From assembly GCA_045651745.1 (NCBI GenBank), contig JAZRSW010000099.1:1-15155 (forward strand): a stretch of DNA of 15,155 nucleotides. Direction: 5' to 3'. The translations under genes were made by a program, and so were the position numbers. The notes beneath the pieces are model-generated. The model did no database searches, was not told where the DNA came from, and was given only the letters and a program-made list of their open reading frames with translations. The DNA is from UMGS172 sp045651745 (GTDB lineage Bacteria; Bacillota; Clostridia; Oscillospirales; Acutalibacteraceae). Numbering within the stretch: position 1 is the stretch's first letter; each line of letters begins with the position of its first letter. This document shows positions 1-7,363 of this stretch, in pieces.

Positions 1-423
1 ACCTTTTAATATTTCAATACCCTTTAACGGCGCATTATAAACCCCTGCAATATGCCCCGACTTTGTGCAGGCAATTTCACGCACGGCTGTACCGTACATC
101 AAAAGACTGTCTAAAAAACTGCCCACAAAACTACCTATACCACGGTTGCACGCACCGGTCGGAATGTTATTTAAAAACAATTCCAACTCCCTTTCGGCAG
201 ATGAACTGTCACACTCAACCGTAAAATTACCAACCAAACGGATAATTTTTTCAATTGCCGCACTGACTACCGGCACTGCCTCACGGATAGCATCAAACAC
301 CTCAAATTCAGGTCGCGACAGCACTGCTTTACGGTTTAAGACCGAAAATGGCTGACGTGATTCGCGGTCGGTCTCAACGACGGTTGCCGTTTTTTTATTC
401 TCCGGTTTTAATTTTGTACCCAT
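1..423 (-). CDS. phage portal protein, N-terminal part (runs off the left edge)
   Basis: The reading frame starts at the ATG on 423 and is open for 141 codons to the window edge, so only the N-terminus is seen. GGAAAGGAAAACA lies directly upstream as ribosome binding site. The translated part begins MGTKLKPENKK and includes an early helical stretch (AIREAVPVVSAAIEKIIRLVGNF written in part: PVVSAAIEKIIRLVG, about residues 50-65), then FVGSFLDSLLMYGTAVREI (about 100-118). The pattern of a helix crossing 'several residents at once' followed by 'LLMYG.A..E' is what portal proteins of the SPP1/HK97 type show near the N-terminus. The gene follows the terminase large subunit after 19 bases, the position portal holds in tailed-phage packaging modules. 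A portal forms the dodecameric ring at the capsid vertex through which the terminase pumps DNA. The family call rests on position plus this motif; the core and clip regions are outside the window. Confidence 0.72.
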   Translation of the reverse strand, partial: MGTKLKPENKKTATVVETDRESRQPFSVLNRKAVLSRPEFEVFDAIREAVPVVSAAIEKIIRLVGNFTVECDSSSAERELELFLNNIPTGACNRGIGSFVGSFLDSLLMYGTAVREIACTKSGHIAGVYNAPLKGIEILKG

Positions 424-442
424 TGTTTTCCTTTCCGAAGTC

Positions 443-1693
443 TCACTGACTTCTTTTCGCAGCAACTGCAACACTCATCGGCTGAACTTTATACATAACG
501 GTTGAAACAAAGTACCGTATATCGTCCATCGCGTGGTCGTTTTCCTTGACGGGACAATCACGCAAAGCACCCTCGTCCCAACGGTAAAGCGAAAACTCGC
601 GCACCGTATCGTCACAGCCGTGGCAAATCTTAATTTTCCCCTCTCTCAAAACATCCGACACCCGACGGATTCCGTCAAGCACATCGTTTTTAGCTGGAAT
701 TACCTGAAATTCACCTTTCCGCCTTATTAACGTGATAAAGGACGCTGCCGACGGGTCACAAATAACCGCTGTTACGGGAAGTCCGCCTGCTAACTTTTTA
801 AGTTCACAGTAATACTCCTCGTCGGTTTTTTGCGCGCCCTCTCTACGTGATGCCCAGTAATACTCGCGAAGCCGATACCACACGCCGTCGGATAGTCCCC
901 AAAGCCCAAACGATGCAGGGTTTACGGTGCCATAGTCACAAGAAATGTAGTATCTTGTACACTGCTCAGGGCAGTCGGCCATACACCTGTCTCCAAACAT
1001 CGGGTATACTATACCGTCAGCCGCCACCCAACGTCCCTTTACGAAACGCTCGTAAAAAGCACCCGAATACATATTTTCATACCTTTCGAGCATCTCACGT
1101 GAAAGTGACGGATTTTCGCTCATTGTAAAATGGAGATATAAAGCATTTTTACTGTCGGTCTTTTTTATCCATTCGTTATAAAACCAATGAGACGGGTTTG
1201 ACGGGTTACAGTTGAACCAAAACTTTGAGCCTTCAATTGAACAACGTGCCAAAGCCTGCTCGACAAATGAACGTGGCATCAATGCCACCTCGTCGAACAT
1301 AACTCCTGCCAAAGTCATACCCTGAATAAGTGCGGCGGAAGCCTCATCCTTACCGCCGAATATCCAAAATGTATTTTCTCTGCCGTTCATTTCCACTAAT
1401 AATTTGTTTTGTGACATCTTGTATTGGCACTTTGCCCCTAACCCTTCTAAAATAGGAAGATACGGGGTTATAAGATTACGCCTGACAGATGACTGCGTAC
1501 GTCCGCAAATGGCGAATGACGCGTTTTGGAAGCTGCATCCCGCCCATGTTATAAAGGAAACAAACATACAAAGTGATTTTCCGCTTCTGACGGCTCCGTC
1601 GCATATTACGGCATCTTTATCGCGGTAAGGACTGTTTGGTCCCCACCAACAAAGCGTTGCCAGTTGCTTTTTTGAAAAGGGTTTAAACTTCAT
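443..1693 (-). CDS. phage terminase large subunit, PBSX type
   Basis: ATPase-nuclease motor that cuts and packages phage DNA into the prohead. Counting from the ATG at 1693 (416 aa), the ATPase half shows Walker A GAVRSGKS (33-40), Walker B GVMFDE (130-135) and the coupling motif FNCNPSNP (about 160-167). The nuclease half shows the acidic residues expected of an RNase H-like fold: CDYGT (D253), CDPSA (D313) and HAMDDIRY (about 387-394). Length and motif order fit a complete, intact gene of the XtmB/PBSX family. The frame is open from a GTG at 1711, but the ATG at 1693 has GGTTGGAG eight bases upstream and is the better start. It overlaps the end of the small subunit by 11 bases, which suggests translational coupling. 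Its product would pair with the upstream small subunit and the portal encoded next. Confidence 0.92.
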   Translation of the reverse strand: MKFKPFSKKQLATLCWWGPNSPYRDKDAVICDGAVRSGKSLCMFVSFITWAGCSFQNASFAICGRTQSSVRRNLITPYLPILEGLGAKCQYKMSQNKLLVEMNGRENTFWIFGGKDEASAALIQGMTLAGVMFDEVALMPRSFVEQALARCSIEGSKFWFNCNPSNPSHWFYNEWIKKTDSKNALYLHFTMSENPSLSREMLERYENMYSGAFYERFVKGRWVAADGIVYPMFGDRCMADCPEQCTRYYISCDYGTVNPASFGLWGLSDGVWYRLREYYWASRREGAQKTDEEYYCELKKLAGGLPVTAVICDPSAASFITLIRRKGEFQVIPAKNDVLDGIRRVSDVLREGKIKICHGCDDTVREFSLYRWDEGALRDCPVKENDHAMDDIRYFVSTVMYKVQPMSVAVAAKRSQ

Positions 1694-2156
1694 CACTGTC
1701 ACTCCAACCACCGCTTATTGCCGATGCACCTTTGAAAATTGCATCAACAAAACCTGAAGATTCACTTTTTTGTGACTCTTCACCGGCAGAAATCAAAGCC
1801 TCTAATGCTTTAATGCGGTCATAGAATTTGATTTCGGTACCTTTGTCGGTACGCTTGATTTCCGAAACCGAATATAAATCGAGCGATTCAATGTCAAGTG
1901 GCTCATCGCTTAAAATAAGCCTTACCGCATCGGCAATTGAGCCAAAAGCAAGACGCTTTAAGCCGTCTACTGCGGCAACATTGCCTTTAGCGGACACTGT
2001 CAGCCTCTCTATTTCCTCTCGCACCGATTCCTTGTCAAGCAAGCGGAGTCCCGACCTTTCAGGAAAAGCAAACCCCGCCCTTGCCGCCGCTTCCCTACCG
2101 TTACGGCAGGAGGCATAGTACCTGCAAAATTCATTTTCACGTTTTGTAAGTGACAT
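1683..2156 (-). CDS. phage terminase small subunit
   Basis: 157 aa protein that recognises phage DNA and hands it to the large subunit. The N-terminus MSLTKRENEFCRYYASCRNG followed by REAAARAGF and a second helical part ending KESVREEIERL (about residues 42-52) is the helix-turn-helix signature of the Terminase_2/XtmA family. The middle (about 60-125) is mixed alpha/beta. The C-terminus after about 130 is Gly/Ser-rich and acidic, as in the oligomerisation and large-subunit contact tails of this family. The start ATG at 2156 has AAAGGGG upstream. It is the first gene of the phage block: no phage gene lies upstream of it, and the next gene to the right is divergent and looks cellular. I see no convincing sigma-A promoter in front of it, so transcription may depend on a phage activator or on weak promoters. 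Confidence 0.88.
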   Translation of the reverse strand: MSLTKRENEFCRYYASCRNGREAAARAGFAFPERSGLRLLDKESVREEIERLTVSAKGNVAAVDGLKRLAFGSIADAVRLILSDEPLDIESLDLYSVSEIKRTDKGTEIKFYDRIKALEALISAGEESQKSESSGFVDAIFKGASAISGGWSDSDEV

Positions 2157-2193
2157 AAAATCTATCCCCTTTCACAATAAGGGTATAAAACTC

Positions 2194-2225
2194 ACCGTTG
2201 TTGCCCTTTTTTAAGCAACAACGGT
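2194..2225. repeat. perfect 11-bp inverted repeat in the divergent gap
   Basis: ACCGTTGTTGC (2194-2204) and GCAACAACGGT (2215-2225) are perfect complements around a 10-base A/T-rich spacer. It lies between the phage terminase start and the S1-domain gene. It is not followed by a clean T-run on either strand, so a terminator is unlikely. It could be a protein binding site, a phage cos/pac-adjacent or attachment-related element, or an mRNA leader hairpin for the terminase transcript. Function unknown. Confidence 0.5.
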
Positions 2226-2301
2226 ACAACTTTTCCAAAAATAATTTTTTTAAGGTCAATTTAATGCCTTTCCTCTCATATAAATTAATCAAGGAAAATA
2301 A

Positions 2302-2330
2302 AATCCGACCTGAAATTTCAAGTCGGGATT
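2302..2330. promoter_or_regulatory. near-perfect palindrome at the leader of the S1-domain gene
   Basis: CCGAC-C-TGAAATTTCA-A-GTCGG (2305-2326) is a 22-base palindrome with one mismatched pair; flanking AAT and ATT extend it with a one-base bulge. On the plus strand the hairpin ends just before the ribosome binding site AGAGAGG of the S1-domain gene, where it could control translation. On the minus strand it is followed by ATTTTATTTTCC and resembles an intrinsic terminator pointing toward the phage block. Which role applies cannot be decided from sequence alone. Confidence 0.5.
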
Positions 2331-2348
2331 AAGAGAGGTAATATTAAA

Positions 2349-3272
2349 ATGCAAAGATATTTTATGCCCGAAGGCCGTTTGTTTTCAACACTTTCAAACC
2401 GTCGCAATCTATCCTCAAAGATGAGCATCGAGAATGCCGCCGAAAAAAGCGAGATTTTAGAGGGGTTAGCATTAAGTTGCGACGCCGCCCACAATCTTAC
2501 TGTTGATTTAGGCTGTATGAAAGGTATTATCCCCCGACTTGAAGGTGCTATCGGGATAAAAGAAGGCACAGTCAGAGATATTGCACTTATTTCACGGGTG
2601 GGTAAACCAATTTGCTTTATAATTGACGGTTTTACAACCGACTCTCACGGTGAAGTAATCGCCCTTTTGTCACGACGAAAGGCGCAGGAAATGTGCCAAA
2701 AACATTACATAAGCCAACTGTCACCGGGTGATATTGTAGATGCCCGAGTAACCCATTTGGAAACTTTCGGTGCATTTTGTGACATTGGTTGCGGTTGTGT
2801 TTCACTTTTACCGATAGACACAATCTCGGTTTCGCGTATTTCCCACCCAAAAGACCGTTTTCATTGTGGTGACGACATAAAGGCAATAATTAAAAGTATC
2901 GAAAACGGCAAAATAACCTTAAGCCAAAAAGAATTGCTCGGCACTTGGAAGCAAAACGCCGAACTTTTTTCAACGGGCGAAACTGTTTCGGGAATAGTGC
3001 GCTCGGTTGAAAGTTACGGCATTTTTGTTGAATTAGCGCCCAATCTCGCAGGACTTGCCGAACTGAAATCGGGCGTTGCCGTAGGCCAAAACACAAGCGT
3101 TTATATAAAAAGCATTTTACCCGATAAAATGAAGGTTAAGTTAATTATAATAGACTCCTTTTTCTCACCCAACACCCATTTGCCTATAAAATACTTTATT
3201 GAAGACGGACATATTGACTCTTGGCAATATTCACCCGAACACTGTGGCAGAGTTATTGCAACCGAATTTTGA
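2349..3272 (+). CDS. S1-domain RNA-binding protein
   Basis: 307 aa protein of probable RNA-binding function, related to ribosomal protein S1 but too short to be a full S1. Two clear S1 (OB-fold) domains are visible: about 126-194 (GDIVDARVTHLETFGAFCDI ... ENGKITLSQKE) and about 209-267 (GETVSGIVRSVESYGIFVEL ... MKVKLIIID). A third, degenerate unit may occupy about 36-96, around LTVDLGCMKGIIPRLEG. The C-terminal 40 residues carry no recognised motif. The start ATG at 2349 follows AGAGAGG with a ten-base gap. The gene stands alone on the plus strand, divergent from the phage terminase and convergent with the long operon to the right, with terminators at 3281-3334. Known relatives in Clostridia are annotated as S1 RNA-binding proteins without a settled role. 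A part in translation initiation or RNA stability is inference. Confidence 0.85.
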   Translation: MQRYFMPEGRLFSTLSNRRNLSSKMSIENAAEKSEILEGLALSCDAAHNLTVDLGCMKGIIPRLEGAIGIKEGTVRDIALISRVGKPICFIIDGFTTDSHGEVIALLSRRKAQEMCQKHYISQLSPGDIVDARVTHLETFGAFCDIGCGCVSLLPIDTISVSRISHPKDRFHCGDDIKAIIKSIENGKITLSQKELLGTWKQNAELFSTGETVSGIVRSVESYGIFVELAPNLAGLAELKSGVAVGQNTSVYIKSILPDKMKVKLIIIDSFFSPNTHLPIKYFIEDGHIDSWQYSPEHCGRVIATEF

Positions 3273-3280
3273 TATATAGT

Positions 3281-3312
3281 AATAAAGCGGGAGGTCGCCC
3301 TCCCGCTTTATT
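3281..3312. terminator. bidirectional intrinsic terminator
   Basis: A 14-base perfect stem (3281-3294 with 3299-3312), core AAGCGGGAGG, closes on a TCGC loop. The A/T-rich outer ends give a T-rich exit on both strands (CTTTATT). It sits between the convergent stops of the S1-domain gene and the seven-gene operon and can end both transcripts. Confidence 0.9.
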
Positions 3313-3318
3313 CATATG

Positions 3319-3340
3319 CCGAGTTTGGACTCGGTGTTTT
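3319..3340 (+). terminator. second intrinsic terminator for the S1-domain gene
   Basis: CCGAGT (3319-3324), TTGG loop, ACTCGG (3329-3334), followed by TGTTTTTATT. It lies right behind the first terminator, so plus-strand transcripts meet two terminators before reaching the convergent gene. Confidence 0.7.
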
Positions 3341-3342
3341 TA

Positions 3343-5616
3343 TTATACAGTTCTGCTACTGTGACAGGTTAAGTAAATAATCTGTTTAGTTTTTGCCAAT
3401 TCTTTCAACATATTGAGTGCGTTGTTAAGTTTTGTGTCGTCAAGATTGACAAATGGGTCATCTAAAATCAGCATTGGCTGTTCTTTCTCAAACAGTGCGT
3501 CCGCAAGGGATAACCTCATTGCAAGGTTCATCATATCCTGAACACCTGTGCTGAAATAGGCTTGCTCCTTAACCTTGCCAACACGTTCAACCGAAATCTG
3601 GAGTTCGGGGGTGATTATAAAGTCGTCAGGCTTGCCGTTAAGCACATCACAATACGACTTAAACCCTGAACTCATACGGCCCAAATACCGCATAGAAAGG
3701 TTTTCTTTTGCGGTTGCCAAAAGCGTCATAGTGGTTTTCAAAACCTCGTTATGAGCCTTTTTCTCATTAAGTTCTGATTTTACGCCGTCCAACTGCTCCT
3801 CGTACTGCGGTAAGAGTTCACACTCCGCCGAAAGTTTAGTGGATTCGGCGATTTTGCGAGTCAACTCATTCTGTATAAAATCCCACTGGGCATTGAGTTT
3901 ACTTTCGGTTGAAAGCAGTTCCTCTCGGTCAAATTGGACATCTGCATCATTCAACTGAGCCTCAGGCATTTCAGCCAAGCGTTTAGTTTTAACTTTGATT
4001 TCAGTTGCATAACTTTCAGCATCCTTAACATCTTGACGAACGCCTGCAACCTTGCCTTGAGAGTTCTTGCCAAACTTTTCAAAAAACTTTTGGAGTTCTT
4101 CTTTACACTCGTTAACTCGGCTTTGGCGTGTGGTAATTTTGCCGCTTCGTTCCTCTGTGGCAGTTTTCAAACGCGAATATTCCTTAAATTTATCGGCAAT
4201 TGTGTTTATATCATTTTCAAAATCGGTGACTGATAAATACTTTTCAATAAAGACGGTAAGTTCATTCGTTAAACTCTCACACTCTGCATTGATTTCTTCA
4301 AGTTCACGTGCTAAATCTTTAGTGTCACCGCCATTATTAGCGGTCAAAATTTGGCTTTTAAGATACAAAAATCCTGCCGTACCGACGCTTAAAACACCCA
4401 ACGCCAACAATATGATGCCCACTGCCGTTTGAAATACAGTAACAACCGCACCTAAAACCAACAATATTGCCGCCAAAATTACTGCAATCTTAACGCCTGC
4501 ACCGCCAACATTTTCTGCGGTTTCAACTGTTGAAGCCTGCGGTCTTAACGTTTCAAATTTGAGTTTTAAGCCTGCCAATTTCGAAGCCTTTTGCTTAAAT
4601 TCTGCTATTTCGTTTTCAGTGACAGCGCCGTTTTTGAAGAAAATTTTCACATCCTCAAAAGCGTTACTTTCTGAAGTATCATTAATTAAAAATTTAAGCT
4701 CTGTCTCAGTCGCATTAAGAATTGATTCTTGCTCGTTTGCGTTAGAAATTTCGGCTTCATTAGGCAAACCGTCGGGATAACGCTCTAAAATCACACCTTG
4801 CTTTCTATGAAGTTCGGTAAGTTCCAATTCCAACGCTTCGCGGCTCTTTTTCTGCTCAACCAACGCCGCTTGGTCGGACGCGAGCGTGATATTTTGACGC
4901 ACTTTAGCTTTTTCAGCGGTCAATTCTTCTTGACGGTTTTTAAGTTGCTGAATTTCCTCATTAATACGTTTTAAATTTAATTCAGTTGCTTCAGCATCCC
5001 TGATTTTATCAGCTAACTGCTCGACGTTTGCCTCTAAATCACTGATTAAGCCTTTATTTCCCCTTAAAGCCTGATACTCTTTTGCTCTTTTTTCGAGCAT
5101 AGAATATGCCTTATCGTAATTGCCAAGGTCATCACTGTTTTCAACCAATCCTGTGAGTTTAGCGTTGATACCAATGTTCATTTCAACATTATCATAATCC
5201 TGCGGGACGTAAACGCTACGCTCAAAACTTTCGGCATCAATACCGAAAAGTTCCAAACCGATATTTTCACTGTAATCGGTCGAGGCTTTACCTGTCAAAA
5301 GGTCGTAAAGTTTAAAGGTATCCCCTGCTTTATCGGAAAAAGAACGCTCAATGCGATACTTTTTGTTGCCAACTTGGAAATCAAGCGTACCACCGAAAAG
5401 ACCGCCCTGCCAAGGGGTTAACCTCATTCTCTCGTTTTCGGCAATCTTTTTCTTGGTGGTTTTCGGCAAGCCATAGAACATTGCCTTAAAAAACAACGCC
5501 AACGTCGATTTACCAAAGCCGTTTTGTTCGTTTATCACGGTAAGTCCGTCCGAGAAGTCCATTTTAAAGCCTGAAAGGGTTCCAAAATTCTCGACATTAC
5601 AAGCCAAAAGTTTCAT
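3343..5616 (-). CDS. YhaN/SbcC-like SMC-type ATPase with central membrane hairpin
   Basis: 757 aa ATPase of the Rad50/SbcC superfamily, likely acting with the adjacent phosphoesterase on DNA ends. Counted from the ATG at 5616: Walker A NGFGKST (32-38), Q-loop region YVPQDY (about 136-141), long coiled coils about 170-310 and 435-640, ABC signature FSTGVQD (688-694), Walker B MLILDD (715-720) and switch histidine TCH (750-752). At the hairpin apex, where Rad50 and SbcC carry a CxxC zinc hook, there are instead two hydrophobic helices (about 375-395 and 397-419). This is the layout of the Bacillus YhaN group, so the complex is probably membrane-anchored. The frame is open from 5655, but AGGAGG seven bases before the ATG at 5616 and the conserved start MKLLACNVENFGTL decide for 5616. 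Its start overlaps the upstream stop (TGATG), so the two are translationally coupled. It is the last gene of the operon. Confidence 0.88.
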   Translation of the reverse strand: MKLLACNVENFGTLSGFKMDFSDGLTVINEQNGFGKSTLALFFKAMFYGLPKTTKKKIAENERMRLTPWQGGLFGGTLDFQVGNKKYRIERSFSDKAGDTFKLYDLLTGKASTDYSENIGLELFGIDAESFERSVYVPQDYDNVEMNIGINAKLTGLVENSDDLGNYDKAYSMLEKRAKEYQALRGNKGLISDLEANVEQLADKIRDAEATELNLKRINEEIQQLKNRQEELTAEKAKVRQNITLASDQAALVEQKKSREALELELTELHRKQGVILERYPDGLPNEAEISNANEQESILNATETELKFLINDTSESNAFEDVKIFFKNGAVTENEIAEFKQKASKLAGLKLKFETLRPQASTVETAENVGGAGVKIAVILAAILLVLGAVVTVFQTAVGIILLALGVLSVGTAGFLYLKSQILTANNGGDTKDLARELEEINAECESLTNELTVFIEKYLSVTDFENDINTIADKFKEYSRLKTATEERSGKITTRQSRVNECKEELQKFFEKFGKNSQGKVAGVRQDVKDAESYATEIKVKTKRLAEMPEAQLNDADVQFDREELLSTESKLNAQWDFIQNELTRKIAESTKLSAECELLPQYEEQLDGVKSELNEKKAHNEVLKTTMTLLATAKENLSMRYLGRMSSGFKSYCDVLNGKPDDFIITPELQISVERVGKVKEQAYFSTGVQDMMNLAMRLSLADALFEKEQPMLILDDPFVNLDDTKLNNALNMLKELAKTKQIIYLTCHSSRTV

Positions 5617-6686
5617 CAAAGCACCTCCTGACCGCTGAGTGCCGCTAATCCGCACTCAATAACACGCGACTTCATTTCGTCAGGCATATCGGAAGCCATA
5701 GTCACCCTAATAAACTCACCTTTTAAAGAAACGTCATTCAAATAATCCTCAATTTTAAGTTCAATCCGAGTGTTATCCTTAACCTTCGCAAACCAGAACT
5801 TATCGTTAAGGTGCTTTTTAAAATACTCTGTATCTTTAGTCACTTCGGGCGAAAGTCCACCGCACAACACAACCTTAACCATTGAATTTTGGTTGACATT
5901 TGTCGTAACCTCATCAATTTTTTTGAGAATTTCAGCCGAATCCTCGCAACCTGAAACATTACATTCAACCTCAACAATATCTCTGATTGAGTTTTTAATA
6001 AAGGTGTGTGTAAACGTGCCGTCCTCAGCTATATCAAGTAGTATAAAACCTTTATCTCCGCACTCGTCAAAACCGCGACCCTCTAAACAGCCGGAATACG
6101 CCCAAATACCGTCCTTACCTAAACTGCCTGTATCATATTTATGGTAATGACCTAACGCCAAATAATTTATACCTTTATCGTTCAGTTCCGTACGGTTAAC
6201 GGCGTCAACACCCGAAGAAGTGCCAATTTCACCGTGCATTGCGACAATATTAAAGTGTTTTCTATCTAAAGCTAATCCGCCGTAAATGTGACGGCAGTTT
6301 TCCTCGGTCAATTCAATGCCTGTTATAGTAACATTACCAAACTCAAAACTCGACCATTTATCAGAAAACAATTTTAAATTATCAGGCAAATCACACTCTG
6401 CTAATGATTTTCCTGCGTCGTGATTACCGCAAAGATATAAAAATTCTGTTTCTTCACATTCCTCAATTTTACCTAAAATCAAATCTCTTGTGGTTGGTAA
6501 CATACGGTTTGTATCAAACAAATCCCCCGCAATTATAACGGCAGTGACGTTGTTTTCTTTTGCATAATCAACCATTCGGCAAAAAGCCATTTTTATTTCA
6601 TTTTTACGCTCGCGCGACTTTGCGGGCGGTAAATTAGACTCTAACTTCGAGTCTAAATGCAAATCAGCACAATGTATAATCTTCAT
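5616..6686 (-). CDS. YhaO/SbcD-like DNA repair metallophosphoesterase
   Basis: 356 aa calcineurin-like phosphoesterase, probable nuclease subunit of an SbcCD/YhaNO-type complex that trims DNA ends using Mn2+. All metal-binding motifs are present: DLH (D8, H10), GDLFD (54-58), GNHD (87-90), MHGE (H151) and GHYH (179-182). The C-terminal part (about 240-356) matches the capping region expected to contact the ATPase. Start ATG at 6686 has AGGACG eight bases upstream and lies 12 bases after the nth stop. The last codon overlaps the ATPase start in TGATG, which is common for obligate partners. E. coli SbcD is about 400 aa; B. subtilis YhaO, also close to 400 aa, is the nearer model because the partner has membrane helices. 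Substrate preference cannot be read from the sequence. Confidence 0.9.
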   Translation of the reverse strand: MKIIHCADLHLDSKLESNLPPAKSRERKNEIKMAFCRMVDYAKENNVTAVIIAGDLFDTNRMLPTTRDLILGKIEECEETEFLYLCGNHDAGKSLAECDLPDNLKLFSDKWSSFEFGNVTITGIELTEENCRHIYGGLALDRKHFNIVAMHGEIGTSSGVDAVNRTELNDKGINYLALGHYHKYDTGSLGKDGIWAYSGCLEGRGFDECGDKGFILLDIAEDGTFTHTFIKNSIRDIVEVECNVSGCEDSAEILKKIDEVTTNVNQNSMVKVVLCGGLSPEVTKDTEYFKKHLNDKFWFAKVKDNTRIELKIEDYLNDVSLKGEFIRVTMASDMPDEMKSRVIECGLAALSGQEVL

Positions 6687-6698
6687 TATGTATTCGTC

Positions 6699-7355
6699 CT
6701 ATTTCTTTTTATAATCTAAATGCTTTTCGCAAAATTCATTAAAACAACAATTTTCACAGTTTGCCTTTCTTGCGGTGCAAACTGCTCTGCCGTGAAGCAC
6801 TGCTCGGTGGCAAAACCCGTTAGACTTATCCTTGGGCAAAATTTCTCTCATTTCGCGTTCCACTTTTAACGGGTCAGTGGTTTTTACAAAACCAATTCGG
6901 TTACATAGCCTTATAAAATGCGTATCGGTCACCACTGCGGGTTTTCCGTAAATATCACCCACAACCAAGTTTGCCGTTTTTCTTCCGACACCGGGAAGTT
7001 TAGTTAATTCCTCGATTGTGTCAGGCACTTTTCCACCGTAATTTTCGACCAACATTTTACCGATGCCAACTAAATCCGCCGCTTTTGTTTTATAAAGTCC
7101 GCAGGTTTTGATTAACTCCTCAACCTCTTTAATGTCGGCTTTTGCCATACTTTCAGCATCGGGAAAACGCTTAAAAAGTGCAGGAGTGACCATATTAACG
7201 CGAGCATCTGTGCATTGAGCCGAAAGCCGTGTCGCAATCAGTAACTGAAACGCGTCACCCTCACTGTAATCGAGAGAACAAACCGCGCCCGTATATTCTT
7301 TTTCAAAAATTTCGGTAGCTAAAACTCCTAATCTTTTTTTATCCTTTTTATTCAT
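6699..7355 (-). CDS. nth: endonuclease III (DNA glycosylase/AP lyase)
   Basis: 218 aa base-excision repair enzyme that removes oxidised pyrimidines and cleaves the abasic site; E. coli Nth is 211 aa. The helix-hairpin-helix LPGVGRKTA (120-128) includes the catalytic lysine K126, and DTH holds the catalytic aspartate D144. The [4Fe-4S] cluster motif is complete: C193-X6-C200-X2-C203-X5-C209, preceded by the family's LHGR. The residue before the catalytic aspartate is Thr (VTDTH) rather than the more usual Val-Asp-Thr-His arrangement, a conservative change. Start ATG at 7355 has AAGAGG close upstream. Only eight bases separate it from the LRR lipoprotein stop, and 12 from the next start, so it is cotranscribed within the long operon. 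Confidence 0.97.
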   Translation of the reverse strand: MNKKDKKRLGVLATEIFEKEYTGAVCSLDYSEGDAFQLLIATRLSAQCTDARVNMVTPALFKRFPDAESMAKADIKEVEELIKTCGLYKTKAADLVGIGKMLVENYGGKVPDTIEELTKLPGVGRKTANLVVGDIYGKPAVVTDTHFIRLCNRIGFVKTTDPLKVEREMREILPKDKSNGFCHRAVLHGRAVCTARKANCENCCFNEFCEKHLDYKKK

Positions 7356-7363
7356 AAAACCTC

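Noticed and set aside
1693..1711. GTG at 1711 as start of the terminase large subunit
   Set aside because: The ATG at 1693 has GGAG at eight bases, and the GTG version only adds six residues without family support.
2194..2225. Reading the 11-bp inverted repeat as an intrinsic terminator
   Set aside because: Neither exit has a clear T-run, and no gene ends in the adjoining sequence on either strand.
2318..2569. 83-codon minus-strand frame overlapping the start of the S1-domain gene
   Set aside because: Antisense shadow of a gene with clear S1 domains and a good ribosome binding site; it would also cover the leader palindrome.
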